Shown: in pieces, positions 18,968 through 27,516 of the stretch
How the letters are laid out: each line of letters starts with the position of its first letter
Position numbering within the stretch: the first letter of the stretch is position 1
NCBI RefSeq assembly: GCF_030486595.1
Contig: NZ_JAUJZH010000026.1
Location: 1 to 64,000 of the forward strand
Source of the DNA: Variovorax ginsengisoli
GTDB lineage: Bacteria; Pseudomonadota; Gammaproteobacteria; Burkholderiales; Burkholderiaceae_C
Length of the DNA: 64,000 nt
Direction of reading: 5' to 3'
Translations under genes and position numbers: made by a program
Notes under the pieces: model-generated
The model's input: the letters and a program-made list of their open reading frames with translations, nothing else
Told to the model about the DNA's origin: nothing
Databases searched by the model: none

Positions 18968-19827
18968 CGCGCTTCGTTCACGATCGGGTTCGACAGCACG
19001 CCGACGCGCTCGATCTCGACCTCGTAGCGGTCGCCGGCCTTCATCCACACCGGTGGCGTGCGCGCCTGGCCGACGCCGGCCGGCGTGCCCATGACGATCA
19101 CGTCGCCGGGCTCCAGGGTCAGCACGTCGGCCAGCAGGGCAATGGTCTCGGCGACGCTGAAGATCATGTCGCTGGTGTTCGCGTCTTGCATCACCTCGCC
19201 GTTGAGGCGGCCCTGGATCTTGAGGCCGACCGCGCCGGGCGGCAGCGCGTCGGCGCTCACCAGCACCGGCCCGAAACCGCCGGTGCCGTCGAAGTTCTTG
19301 CCGATGGTCCATTGCGGTGTGCGCTTCTGGTAGTCGCGCACGCTCATGTCGTTGAAGCAGCTGTAGCCGAAGACGTATTGCAGCGCGTCGGCCTCCTGGG
19401 TGTGGCGCGGCACGCGGCGGCCGATCACCACCGCCAGCTCGGCCTCGTAGTCGAACTTCGAGGACACCGAGGGCACGACGCCGGCCTCGCCGTGGGCGAT
19501 CAGCGAGGAGGCGCCGCGGAAGAAGAACCAGGGGTAGTCGGGCTTCTCGCGCCCGCCTTCCTTGGCATGGTCGTAGTAGTTGAGGCCGAGACAGACGATC
19601 TTGCCCGGCTCGGGCACCAGCGGTGCGAGGGCCGCGGCGGCGAGCGGCTGGCGGGCGCCATGGGCCAGCGCCTGCCGTGCCGCCTCGTTCAGGTCGACGC
19701 CGGCCTGGAGTGCGCGGCGAAGATCGTCGGGCACCTGCGGCTGGGCATCGTTCAGGTCGATCAGCTGGTCGTTGTCGACCACGGCCAGGCGAGGCGCGCC
19801 GTTGCGCAGGTAGGTGGTGAAGTTCAT
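18964..19827 (-). CDS. fumarylacetoacetate hydrolase family protein
   Basis: A 287-residue FAH-fold hydrolase or decarboxylase. The metal-binding acidic residues are visible in SSKFDYEAELAVVIG, with CLGLNYYDHAKEGG before and MGTPAGVGQARTPP after. Relatives act on ring-cleavage products of catechols, or on acylpyruvates. The start is ATG at 19827; the final 4 nt overlap the monooxygenase start. A second FAH-family gene occurs at 48507 in another operon. Confidence 0.92.
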   Translation of the reverse strand: MNFTTYLRNGAPRLAVVDNDQLIDLNDAQPQVPDDLRRALQAGVDLNEAARQALAHGARQPLAAAALAPLVPEPGKIVCLGLNYYDHAKEGGREKPDYPWFFFRGASSLIAHGEAGVVPSVSSKFDYEAELAVVIGRRVPRHTQEADALQYVFGYSCFNDMSVRDYQKRTPQWTIGKNFDGTGGFGPVLVSADALPPGAVGLKIQGRLNGEVMQDANTSDMIFSVAETIALLADVLTLEPGDVIVMGTPAGVGQARTPPVWMKAGDRYEVEIERVGVLSNPIVNEAR

Positions 19828-19847
19828 GGCTTTCTCTTTCAGGGGAA

Positions 19848-20747
19848 TCAGGAGGGAACGAACAGGACGCGCCGCTGCGCCTCCTTCAGGGTGGGGCCGG
19901 GCGGTGGCGAGATGCCCCACTGGTCGACGCGGCCGGGCGGCCACTTCCAGTCCTCGGGGCCGCGAGGCCGGTAGCGCTCGTCGACCTGCTCGACCTCGGC
20001 CGTGTATTCGATGACGACGCCGAAGGGATCGATGAAGTAGTTGAAGAGGTTGTTGCCGGGACCATGGCGCCCCGGCCCCCACTGGATCGGGAAGCCTGCA
20101 TCCTTCATCCGGCCGCCGCCGCGCATCACGGCATCGCCGTCGGGCATCAGGAAGGCGATGTGGTTGAGCGCGTCGTTGTCCGAGACGCCGACGGCCAGCG
20201 TGTGGTGGTCACTGTTGCAGTTCATGAAGGCGATCGCCACGGTGCGGTCGGCCAAGGTGAAGCCGAGCACCTTCGACAGGAAAGCCTGCGTCTCGTCGAC
20301 GGCGTGGCTGTTGAGCACGACGTGGGTCAGCCGCAGCGGCCGGTCGCGCGTCGACGCCGACGGCTCGCGGCGGGCATCGCCGTGCACCACCTGGAAGATG
20401 CGGCCGTGCGGGTCGCGGAAGCCGAAGCCGGTGCCGCCCGCTTCTTCGTCCAGCGGCTGGACCGGGCTGAGGATCCGTCCGCCGCCCGGCTCGACCTGCG
20501 CGGCCACGGCAGCCAGCGCCTCGGCGCTGCGCGCGCGCAGCGTGACATGGCGGATCCGCGGCACGCCGCCGCCCTGGTGCAGGGCGAGCAGGAAGGCATC
20601 GCTGCCGCTGCCCCGCAGACAGAGCGCGCCGTTGCCGCGTGCAGCGACCTCCAGCCGCCAGGTCTCGGTGTAGAAGCTTTCGGCCTGCGCCAGGTCGGGC
20701 ACTTCGAGTGCCACGCTGCGCAGCCCCTCGATCCAGGGTGAACTCAT
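19848..20747 (-). CDS. two-domain extradiol (VOC) dioxygenase
   Basis: A 299-residue type I extradiol dioxygenase with two vicinal-oxygen-chelate modules. The C-terminal module carries the probable Fe(II) ligands: His in LTHVVLN, His in CNSDHHTLAVG, and Glu in DPFGVVIEYTAE. It would cleave a catecholic product of the adjacent flavin monooxygenase at the meta position. The start is ATG at 20747, which overlaps the upstream amidohydrolase stop by 4 nt. Ring substrate unknown. Confidence 0.9.
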   Translation of the reverse strand: MSSPWIEGLRSVALEVPDLAQAESFYTETWRLEVAARGNGALCLRGSGSDAFLLALHQGGGVPRIRHVTLRARSAEALAAVAAQVEPGGGRILSPVQPLDEEAGGTGFGFRDPHGRIFQVVHGDARREPSASTRDRPLRLTHVVLNSHAVDETQAFLSKVLGFTLADRTVAIAFMNCNSDHHTLAVGVSDNDALNHIAFLMPDGDAVMRGGGRMKDAGFPIQWGPGRHGPGNNLFNYFIDPFGVVIEYTAEVEQVDERYRPRGPEDWKWPPGRVDQWGISPPPGPTLKEAQRRVLFVPS

Positions 20748-21781
20748 GCGATGCCTTTCGAAAGGCCGAGGAAGCGCTCGGCGTTGCGGTGGACCAGCGC
20801 GGCCGCGGTGTCGGCATCGAAGCCTGCGGCCTCGACCCGCTCCACCGGCGTGCGGTCGTGGAAGTTGAAGGGGTAGTCGGTGCCCAGCATCAGCTGGCTG
20901 CCGCCGAAGCTGCCGACCAGGTGGCGCAGGGTCGGGGTGTCGAACACCAGCGTGTCGTAGAAGAAGCGGCGCGCCTGTTCCACCGGCGATTGCAGCAGGG
21001 TGTCCTGCAGGGCCGGGAACACGCCCGCGCCCTGCTGCAGGCGCGGCAGCAGCGAGGCCAGCGTGCCGCCGCCGTGGCTGAAGGCGATCCGCAGCTTCGG
21101 CCGCCGTACCAGCAGGTTGCTGGTGATGGCCGATGCGGCGGCGAGGCCGACGTCGCCGGGGTAGGCCAGCACCTGCTGCAGCGCCGGCGGGCCCACCAGC
21201 CGGTCCATGCCCGCGGGCCGGATCGCATGCACGAACACCGCGGCGCCGAGCCGTTCGCAGGCCTCGAAGAAGGGGTCGAAGGCCGGCGCGCCGATCGCCA
21301 CGCCATTGATGTTGCTGCCGATCTCGACGCCGGGGAAGCCGAGCACCTGGACCACATGCTCGAGTTCCCGGATGGCCAGGTCCATGTCCTGCAGCGGCAC
21401 GGCGCCCAGGCCTGCGAGTGCGCCGCCGCTTTCGGCCACCATGCCGGCGATCTGCTCGTTCAGGAAGCGCAGCAGCTGCTGCGCGGGCTCGGCCTCCATC
21501 CAGTAGGAGAGCAGCTCCGGCATCGGCGAGACCACCTGCAGGGCCAACCCCATGCCCGGCAGGTCCTGCAGCCGCTTGCCCGTGTCCCAGCATTTGTCGG
21601 AGACGGTGCGGTACACCTTGCCCGAGATCATGACGCTGCGGTGGCAGGGCTGGGCCGCGGCCATCGACGGCCAGTCGGCCGGCAGGTGGCTGCCGACGTA
21701 GGCCGGGAAGTTCTCCGGCACCACGTGCGCGTGCGTGTCGATGCCGCAGGCGCAGCCGGATGGGTGTTTCAACGTGCTCAA
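20744..21781 (-). CDS. ACMSD-type amidohydrolase
   Basis: A 345-residue amidohydrolase-superfamily protein of the aminocarboxymuconate-semialdehyde decarboxylase type. It has the metal-binding HxH in GIDTHAHVVPENF, a further His in IAFSHGGGTLASL, and the catalytic Asp in LMLGTDYPFNFHD. I propose a TTG start at 21781 (reading MSTLKHPSGC) because GGAG lies 7 nt upstream; ATG codons further upstream fall within the LysR control region. It is the first gene of the ring-cleavage operon and may be a decarboxylase or hydrolase of a ring-derived acid. Confidence 0.86.
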   Translation of the reverse strand: MSTLKHPSGCACGIDTHAHVVPENFPAYVGSHLPADWPSMAAAQPCHRSVMISGKVYRTVSDKCWDTGKRLQDLPGMGLALQVVSPMPELLSYWMEAEPAQQLLRFLNEQIAGMVAESGGALAGLGAVPLQDMDLAIRELEHVVQVLGFPGVEIGSNINGVAIGAPAFDPFFEACERLGAAVFVHAIRPAGMDRLVGPPALQQVLAYPGDVGLAAASAITSNLLVRRPKLRIAFSHGGGTLASLLPRLQQGAGVFPALQDTLLQSPVEQARRFFYDTLVFDTPTLRHLVGSFGGSQLMLGTDYPFNFHDRTPVERVEAAGFDADTAAALVHRNAERFLGLSKGIA

Positions 21782-21830
21782 TGTGTGTCTCCGGCCGCGA
21801 TCGTAGGAAGTCGACCAGCCCATGTACAGA

Positions 21831-21854
21831 CGATTTGCCCGATAGATAAAATCG
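21831..21854. promoter_or_regulatory. candidate LysR operator
   Basis: CGATTT and AAATCG form an exact 6-bp inverted repeat with a 12-nt spacer, ending 5 nt before the ATG of the LysR gene at 21860, in the 78-bp divergent gap. Placement so close to the regulator start suits autorepression together with activation of the divergent operon. This is inference from position and symmetry. Confidence 0.45.
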
Positions 21855-21859
21855 GTTTC

Positions 21860-22786
21860 ATGGATATTCGTTCGGTCGATCTCAACCTGCTGGTCCTGTT
21901 CGACACGATGGCGCGCCTGCGCAGCGTCAACAAGGCGGCGGAGGCCCTGGCGCTGAGCCAGTCGGCCACCAGCGGGGCGCTGGCGCGGCTGCGCGCGGTG
22001 TTCGACGACCAGCTGTTCGTGCGCACGGCCTCGCAGATGGAACCGACGCCGCGCGCGCTCGAACTGGCGCCGGTGGTGCATCGGGTGGTGCAGACGATCC
22101 AGTCCGAGATCCTCCAGCAATCAGCCTTCGATCCGGCGCGCGCGGAGCGCAGCTTCACGATCCTCACGCCCGACATCGGCGAGGTCGCCTTCCTGCCGGG
22201 CGTGCTCAGGCGGCTGCGCGAAGAGGCGCCGCATGTGCGGCTGCATGCGGTGTCGAGGCCGCGCGCGGCGGCGGCGGACGCGCTGGAGCAGGGCGAGGCC
22301 GAGCTCGCCGTCGGCTTTTTTCCGGACCTGCAGCGGGCCGGCTATTTCCAGCAGGCGCTCTTCATGAGCACCTACACCTGCATCGCCTGTGCCCGCCACA
22401 CGGCGGCGGGGTCGCGCATGACGCTGAAGCAGTACCTGTCGGCGCGCCACATCGTCGTGCGGCCCGATGGCCGGGAACATCTGCTGGACCGCTTCCTCGA
22501 CGACAAGGGCTGGCAGCGCCATGTCACGCTGGAGCTGTCGCATTTCATGAGCCTGGTGGTGCTGCTGCCAGGCAGCGACCTGATCGCCACGGTGCCGCAG
22601 GACATCGCCACCGTGGTCGGCCGGCATGTCGCGATCAAGGAGATCGCGCTGCCGTTCCGGCCGCCGCAGCTGCAACTGCAGCAGTACTGGCACCGGCGCA
22701 TGCAGAACGATCCCGCCAACCGCTGGCTGCGGGGGCTGTTCTATGACGTCAATCGCCGGGAGGCCGGGGCGCAGATGCCGGGTTGA
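21860..22786 (+). CDS. LysR-family transcriptional regulator (NodD/PcpR-like)
   Basis: A 308-residue LysR regulator whose N-terminus (MDIRSVDLNLLVLFDTM) and helix-turn-helix (SQSATSGALARLRAVFDDQL) are of the NodD/NahR-like type often tied to aromatic catabolism. A periplasmic-binding-protein-like effector domain follows. It is divergent from the amidohydrolase that opens the ring-cleavage operon, so is its probable activator. Confidence 0.92.
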   Translation: MDIRSVDLNLLVLFDTMARLRSVNKAAEALALSQSATSGALARLRAVFDDQLFVRTASQMEPTPRALELAPVVHRVVQTIQSEILQQSAFDPARAERSFTILTPDIGEVAFLPGVLRRLREEAPHVRLHAVSRPRAAAADALEQGEAELAVGFFPDLQRAGYFQQALFMSTYTCIACARHTAAGSRMTLKQYLSARHIVVRPDGREHLLDRFLDDKGWQRHVTLELSHFMSLVVLLPGSDLIATVPQDIATVVGRHVAIKEIALPFRPPQLQLQQYWHRRMQNDPANRWLRGLFYDVNRREAGAQMPG

Positions 22787-22860
22787 CGGCGGTCTGCGCC
22801 GCCGGGCCGGACCCCGGCCGCGGCATGCCAAGATAGCGCCGTCGAACCATCGAGACCGCC

Positions 22861-23646
22861 ATGCGACGTCTGCGCTTCCTCACCAACCGCCATCGCGCGC
22901 CCTCGACCAACAGGGCCCTGGGGCTGCTGCTGGCCTTCAACGCGGGTGCCGTCAACGCGGGCGGCTTCCTGGTGCTGCACATGTACACCTCGCACATGAC
23001 CGGCTTCGCCTCCCAGCTCGCGGATGGCCTGGTGCTGGGCAACGCGAAGCTGCTGCTCAACGCGCTGGGTGCGGTGCTGGCCTTCCTGAGCGGCGCGGCG
23101 GTCTGCGCGATGCTGGTGAACTGGGGCCGCCAGAACCGCCTGCATGGCGTCTATGCGCTGCCCCTGCTGCTGGAGGCGATGCTGATGCTTCCCTTCGGGC
23201 TGATGGGCGCGATCACGTTGACCTGGAACACGCCCTTCGCGGTGCCGCTCACGGTGCTGCTGCTGTCGTTCATCATGGGGCTGCAGAATGCAGTGGCATC
23301 GAAGACTTCGGGCGGCAGCATCCGCACCACCCACATGACCGGCAACATCACCGACCTGGGCATGGAGCTCGGCAAGCTCTTCTACTGGAACCGCGCCGAC
23401 CACGCCACGGCGGCGCCGGTGCGCCACGATCCGCGGCGCATCCGCATGACCAGCGGCCTGGTGGGCATGTTCGTGCTCGGCGGCGTCGTCGGCGCGCTGG
23501 GTTTCAAGTACGTGGGCTTCATCTGCACGCTGCCGCTGGCGGCGCTGCTGCTGGCGCTGTCGCTGCCGCCGCTGGCGCGCGATCTGCCCCGCTCGCGGGT
23601 GCTGCGGCGCTTGGCCGGCTTCCTTGGGTGGCGAGCCGGGCGCTAG
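22861..23646 (+). CDS. DUF1275 (YoaK-type) membrane protein
   Basis: A 261-residue inner-membrane protein with about six hydrophobic segments. The DUF1275 hallmarks are visible: FNAGAVNAGGFLVL near the N-terminus, SHMTG, and the internal repeat GLQNAVASKTSGGSIRTTHMTGN, in which the TxxTGN motif recurs. The function of the family is not established. It stands alone, 75 nt after the LysR gene and 131 nt before DUF805. Confidence 0.88.
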   Translation: MRRLRFLTNRHRAPSTNRALGLLLAFNAGAVNAGGFLVLHMYTSHMTGFASQLADGLVLGNAKLLLNALGAVLAFLSGAAVCAMLVNWGRQNRLHGVYALPLLLEAMLMLPFGLMGAITLTWNTPFAVPLTVLLLSFIMGLQNAVASKTSGGSIRTTHMTGNITDLGMELGKLFYWNRADHATAAPVRHDPRRIRMTSGLVGMFVLGGVVGALGFKYVGFICTLPLAALLLALSLPPLARDLPRSRVLRRLAGFLGWRAGR

Positions 23647-23777
23647 GCGTTGCCGCCGATGCGGCCGAAGCGCCCGGCTGAACTGGCCGTTCAGCTGGGT
23701 ACACATCTCGATACATCGCGATTAGCATAGCGGGGCTCGGCATCGCGCCGGCACGGGCAGACAACAAGCACTCGAAG

Positions 23778-24158
23778 ATGTCCTGGATTCAAGAATTTTC
23801 CCTGCAGGGTCGACTGAGCCGCACCGGCTTCTGGCTGCGCATGGGCGTGGTGGTTCCGGTGGCGCTCTGGCTGTGCACGGCGGTGCAGCAGCGGCTGGGC
23901 GCGCCCTTCGACCTGATCCCCGTGCTGGTCCTCGTGGGGCACCTGGTCTCGGTCTGGGGCCGCCGGCTTCACGACCGGGGGCGCTCGGCCGGCTGGCTGC
24001 TGCTGGCGGCGGTGCCGGTGGCCGGCGCGATCGCGCTGCTGATCGAATGCGGATTCCGCGGCCCGGCGGCGAACGCCGAACGCTACGGCGCGCCGGCGGG
24101 CGTCCGCAGCGACTATCTGCGGGTGACGAACCCCGCCACCGACTCCGCCCTGCCATGA
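23778..24158 (+). CDS. DUF805 membrane protein
   Basis: A 126-residue small membrane protein of the DUF805 family. It has the typical start (SWIQEFSLQGRLSRTGFW) and the signature RRLHDRGRSAGWLLL between hydrophobic helices. The function is unknown. Its stop overlaps the start of the following FAD-oxidase/methyltransferase fusion (ATGA), so it is the first gene of a coupled four-gene unit. Confidence 0.85.
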   Translation: MSWIQEFSLQGRLSRTGFWLRMGVVVPVALWLCTAVQQRLGAPFDLIPVLVLVGHLVSVWGRRLHDRGRSAGWLLLAAVPVAGAIALLIECGFRGPAANAERYGAPAGVRSDYLRVTNPATDSALP

Positions 24159-26464
24159 CCAACCACCACATCGTCAACGACGTCACGCAACTGAACCCGG
24201 TGCGGGTGATGGCCATCGTCGCGCCGGCCTGCACCGGGGACGTCGTCGAAGCATTGCGCCGCACCTCCGGGCCGGTCTCGATCGGGGGCGGGCGTTTCAG
24301 CATGGGCGGGCAGACGGCCAGTCCGGGCAGCCTGCATTTCGACATGCGCTCGATGAACCGCATCCTCGCGTTCTCGCCCGACGAGAAGACGATCCGGGTC
24401 CAGCCCGGCGTTCGCTGGTGCGACATCCAGCGCTTCGTCGACCCGCACGGCCTGGCGGTGAAGATCATGCAGACCTACGCCAACTTCACGGTCGGCGGGG
24501 CCTTGAGCGTGAACTGCCACGGCCGCTACGTGGGGCTCGGCCCCCTGGTGCTGTCGATCCGCAGCATCGAGGTGGCGCTGCACGACGGCCGGCTCGAGCG
24601 CGCCAGCCGGACGCACAACCCCGAGCTGTTCTACGGCGTCATCGGCGGCTACGGCGGGCTCGGCGTGGTGGTCGAGATCGAGCTCGACCTGGCCGAGAAC
24701 AAGCGCGTGCTGCGGGTCGACAAGGTGATGCCGCTGTCGCAGTACTGGACCCACTTCAAGAACGAGGTCCGCAACAACCCGAAGGCGGTCTTCCACAACG
24801 CCGACCTGTACGCGCCGCACTACGCGAGCGCGCGCTCGGTCACCTGGGTCGAGACCGATCGCCCGGCCACCACCTCGGCGAGGCTGCAGCCGCTCGCGAG
24901 CCGCTACCCGCTGCACCAGTACTTCCTGTGGGCCGTGTCCGAGACGCCCTTCGGCAAGGAGCGGCGCGAGAAGCTGGTCGACCCGCTCCTGTACCTGCGC
25001 AAGAAGGTGCACTGGCGAAACTACGAGGCCGGCTACGACGTCGCGGAACTCGAGCCGCCTTCGCGCAAGGACCGGACCTACGTGCTGCAGGAATACTTCG
25101 TCCCGGTGGAGCAGCTGGAGGCCTTCGTGCCCCTCATGGCCGCGGTCCTCCGGCGCCATCGCGTGAACGCGCTGAACGTGTCGATCCGCCATGCCATGCC
25201 CGACCCCAACACCTTGCTGAGCTGGGCGCCGCGGGAGACCTTCGCCTTCGTGCTGTACCACAAGCAGCGGACCCGGGAGAACGCCAGGAGCCGGGTCGGC
25301 GTGTGGACCCGCGAGCTGATCGATGCCGTGCTGTCGGTCGGCGGCACCTACTACCTGCCGTACCAGCCGCACGGCACCGAGGCGCAGTTCCATCGCGCCT
25401 ATCCGCGAGCCAGGGAGTACCTGGCCCTGAAAGAACGGCTCGATCCCGACTTCCGCTTCACCAACGTGCTCTGGAACAAGTACCACAAGCCGGGGCAGCC
25501 GGTGCCCGCTGCCTCCGATGCGCCGAGTTCGGAGTTCCACCAGGTCTTCGGCGATGTGCGGCTGTCCGATGCCTTCTACCGCTTTCTCCAGAGCGTGTTC
25601 CGCACCTTGCCGGAAGACCGCTTCCACCAATTGATCCGCGATGCCTGCAAGCTGCACAAGGACGAAGAGAGCGTCTACCGCTATCTGCAGAGCGAGCTGA
25701 AGGGCATCAAGCCGATGCTGGCCGACCTGACGCATGCGCTGCCGTCGCTGGTCAAGCAGAAGGCCGAGATGACCCGGCAGACGCTGCAACTGCTGGGCGA
25801 GCGCAAACGCTTCTCGGGCTATGCCGAGATCGGCTCCAAGGGACGCTACTTCCGCGGACTCGCGTCGGCGCTCGACATCGGCGGCCCCTGCTACTTCATC
25901 GACGAGAAGGCGCCGACCTTCTCGCCGGTCGACATCATGGAGCGCGGGCAGCTTCGCAAGCTCGAGGGCCGGCACCTGCCGCTCGCCGACTACGCGCCGC
26001 TGCCGGCCGACCCGATCGCCGACGCATCGCTCGACCTGGTCGCCTGCTACGTCGGGCTCCACCACATGACGGTGGAGCGGCTGCGGGGCTTCCTGGCGTC
26101 GGTCAACCGCGTGCTGCGTCCCGGCGGCGTCTTCATCGTCCGCGACCACGACGTGCGCTCGGAGGAGCTGCGGGTGCTGGTGTCGCTGGCGCACACCGTC
26201 TTCAATGCGGGACTCGGCGAGACCTGGGAGACCAACCGGGCCGAGCTTCGTTTCTTCGAGCCGGTGGCGACCTGGGTCGAGCGGCTGGCGCAGGCGGGCT
26301 TCAAGGACTCCGGCGCCCGCATCCTGCAGGACAACGACCCGACCGACAACGTGCTGCTGTGCTTCACCAAGGAAGGCCGGGCGCTGACCGGCAGCGTGGC
26401 GAACGACGCTGCGGCAGCGCCGCTGCCGTCCGTGCGGCCCGAAGCGCTCGCGGCGGCACGATGA
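24155..26464 (+). CDS. FAD-linked oxidase fused to a SAM methyltransferase
   Basis: A 769-residue two-domain protein. Residues about 1-440 form a PCMH/VAO-type FAD-binding oxidase (IGGGRFSMGGQTASPG; FTVGGALSVNCHGRYVGLG; GGYGGLGVVVEIELDL) with an oxidase substrate domain. Arg stands where many relatives carry the flavin-linking His, so FAD is probably non-covalent, as in DprE1-like enzymes. Residues about 600-750 resemble a class I SAM methyltransferase: YAEIGSKGRYFRGL (motif I), LDLVACYVGLHHM and VLRPGGVFIVRDHD. The motif-I glycine pattern is atypical. No pathway is recognisable. It overlaps DUF805 upstream and an exported protein downstream by 4 nt each. Confidence 0.8.
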   Translation: MTNHHIVNDVTQLNPVRVMAIVAPACTGDVVEALRRTSGPVSIGGGRFSMGGQTASPGSLHFDMRSMNRILAFSPDEKTIRVQPGVRWCDIQRFVDPHGLAVKIMQTYANFTVGGALSVNCHGRYVGLGPLVLSIRSIEVALHDGRLERASRTHNPELFYGVIGGYGGLGVVVEIELDLAENKRVLRVDKVMPLSQYWTHFKNEVRNNPKAVFHNADLYAPHYASARSVTWVETDRPATTSARLQPLASRYPLHQYFLWAVSETPFGKERREKLVDPLLYLRKKVHWRNYEAGYDVAELEPPSRKDRTYVLQEYFVPVEQLEAFVPLMAAVLRRHRVNALNVSIRHAMPDPNTLLSWAPRETFAFVLYHKQRTRENARSRVGVWTRELIDAVLSVGGTYYLPYQPHGTEAQFHRAYPRAREYLALKERLDPDFRFTNVLWNKYHKPGQPVPAASDAPSSEFHQVFGDVRLSDAFYRFLQSVFRTLPEDRFHQLIRDACKLHKDEESVYRYLQSELKGIKPMLADLTHALPSLVKQKAEMTRQTLQLLGERKRFSGYAEIGSKGRYFRGLASALDIGGPCYFIDEKAPTFSPVDIMERGQLRKLEGRHLPLADYAPLPADPIADASLDLVACYVGLHHMTVERLRGFLASVNRVLRPGGVFIVRDHDVRSEELRVLVSLAHTVFNAGLGETWETNRAELRFFEPVATWVERLAQAGFKDSGARILQDNDPTDNVLLCFTKEGRALTGSVANDAAAAPLPSVRPEALAAAR

Positions 26465-27516
26465 ATAGCGTCCGGCCACTGCTCGCACTGGTGTTCGCGG
26501 GCCTCGCGCTCGCGTCATTCCACGGCGGGGCCGCCGCGGCGGAAGCCGCCACGCCGCCGGTCCACCAGAGGACCCCCGACCAGACCTTCCTGACCTTCCC
26601 CGAGTGGTACCTGGTGCACAGCCCGGCCGAGTACGCTGCCTACCTGGCCAGCGGACGGCCGCCCAGTGCTTTTCCGCTGTTCTCGCACATCGGCCAGTTC
26701 TGGCAGGGCTACCGGGCGGTCGGCCGCGAGCTCGGCAACTATCCGTTCAATGGCGGCTATCACCTCATGGTGATGGTGATCGGCACCAGCACCACGGTCG
26801 AGTACGCGGTCAAGGGCGCCTACGAGCACACGGTCGGCAGGCTCGCGGAGGCCACGCGGTCGGGCCCGGCGCCAGTGCCCGAGGAAGTCTTCGCGGCGCG
26901 CTATGCGCAGGCCTATGTGGACTTCATCCGGGTCGACCCCTGGTACCTGTTCGACTTCGGCGCCGAGCTTCGCCGAATGTGGGCGGCGGGCCTGCCGCTG
27001 TCGGGGCCGAACCTGATCCGGCGCTGGGAGCGCCGGTTCGCGCTGACGACCGAGCTGCTGGTGAAGGCCGGCTATGCGCAGGCGATCAAGCTCGGTACCC
27101 ACGCCATCTATGACGCGCCGCTGCCGGTCACGGCCGTGGTCCTCAGCGGGGCGCCGGCCAGGGATGCCGCGCACCCCGACTACGCGCTGCTCGAAACCGG
27201 CGCCGCAGGCGTGTTGGCGACGATCCCGCGCTACGAGGGCTTCACGGCCTACAGCCGCTGGCTCGCGGGCCAGGGGATCGACTTCAGGGAGATCGCCGGC
27301 AACCGCGGCGAGGTCGTCGCCAGCCTGCTGGTGCCGGCGCAATGGTCGCCGCCGCCCGGCGCGACGGCGCGGGTGCTGTTCGTGCAGCCGATCCTCACGC
27401 GGCCGGGCACCGTGCGCGTGGTGCTGGCCACGCCGATCGACCGGCTCGGCGGCCTGCTGCGGCAGGTCGAGTCGGGGCTGGGCGGCAGTGCCATCGAGCA
27501 TGTCTACGACTTCTAG
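26461..27516 (+). CDS. conserved exported protein of unknown function
   Basis: I do not recognise a named family. The 351-residue product begins with a clear signal peptide or anchor (MNSVRPLLALVFAGLALASF, then an Ala-rich cleavage region). Then comes a Trp/Tyr-rich segment (TFLTFPEWYLVHSPAEYAAY) that looks family-specific, and one further hydrophobic stretch around GGYHLMVMVIGTSTT. The start overlaps the stop of the FAD-oxidase/methyltransferase fusion by 4 nt, and its end overlaps the hydrolase gene by 17 nt, so all are likely co-translated and act together at the cell envelope. Confidence 0.7.
   Translation: MNSVRPLLALVFAGLALASFHGGAAAAEAATPPVHQRTPDQTFLTFPEWYLVHSPAEYAAYLASGRPPSAFPLFSHIGQFWQGYRAVGRELGNYPFNGGYHLMVMVIGTSTTVEYAVKGAYEHTVGRLAEATRSGPAPVPEEVFAARYAQAYVDFIRVDPWYLFDFGAELRRMWAAGLPLSGPNLIRRWERRFALTTELLVKAGYAQAIKLGTHAIYDAPLPVTAVVLSGAPARDAAHPDYALLETGAAGVLATIPRYEGFTAYSRWLAGQGIDFREIAGNRGEVVASLLVPAQWSPPPGATARVLFVQPILTRPGTVRVVLATPIDRLGGLLRQVESGLGGSAIEHVYDF

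Noticed and set aside
24113..26518. 801-codon open frame on the minus strand
   Set aside because: It is exactly antisense to the FAD-oxidase/methyltransferase gene, which has clear domain motifs; long antisense frames are expected at this GC content.
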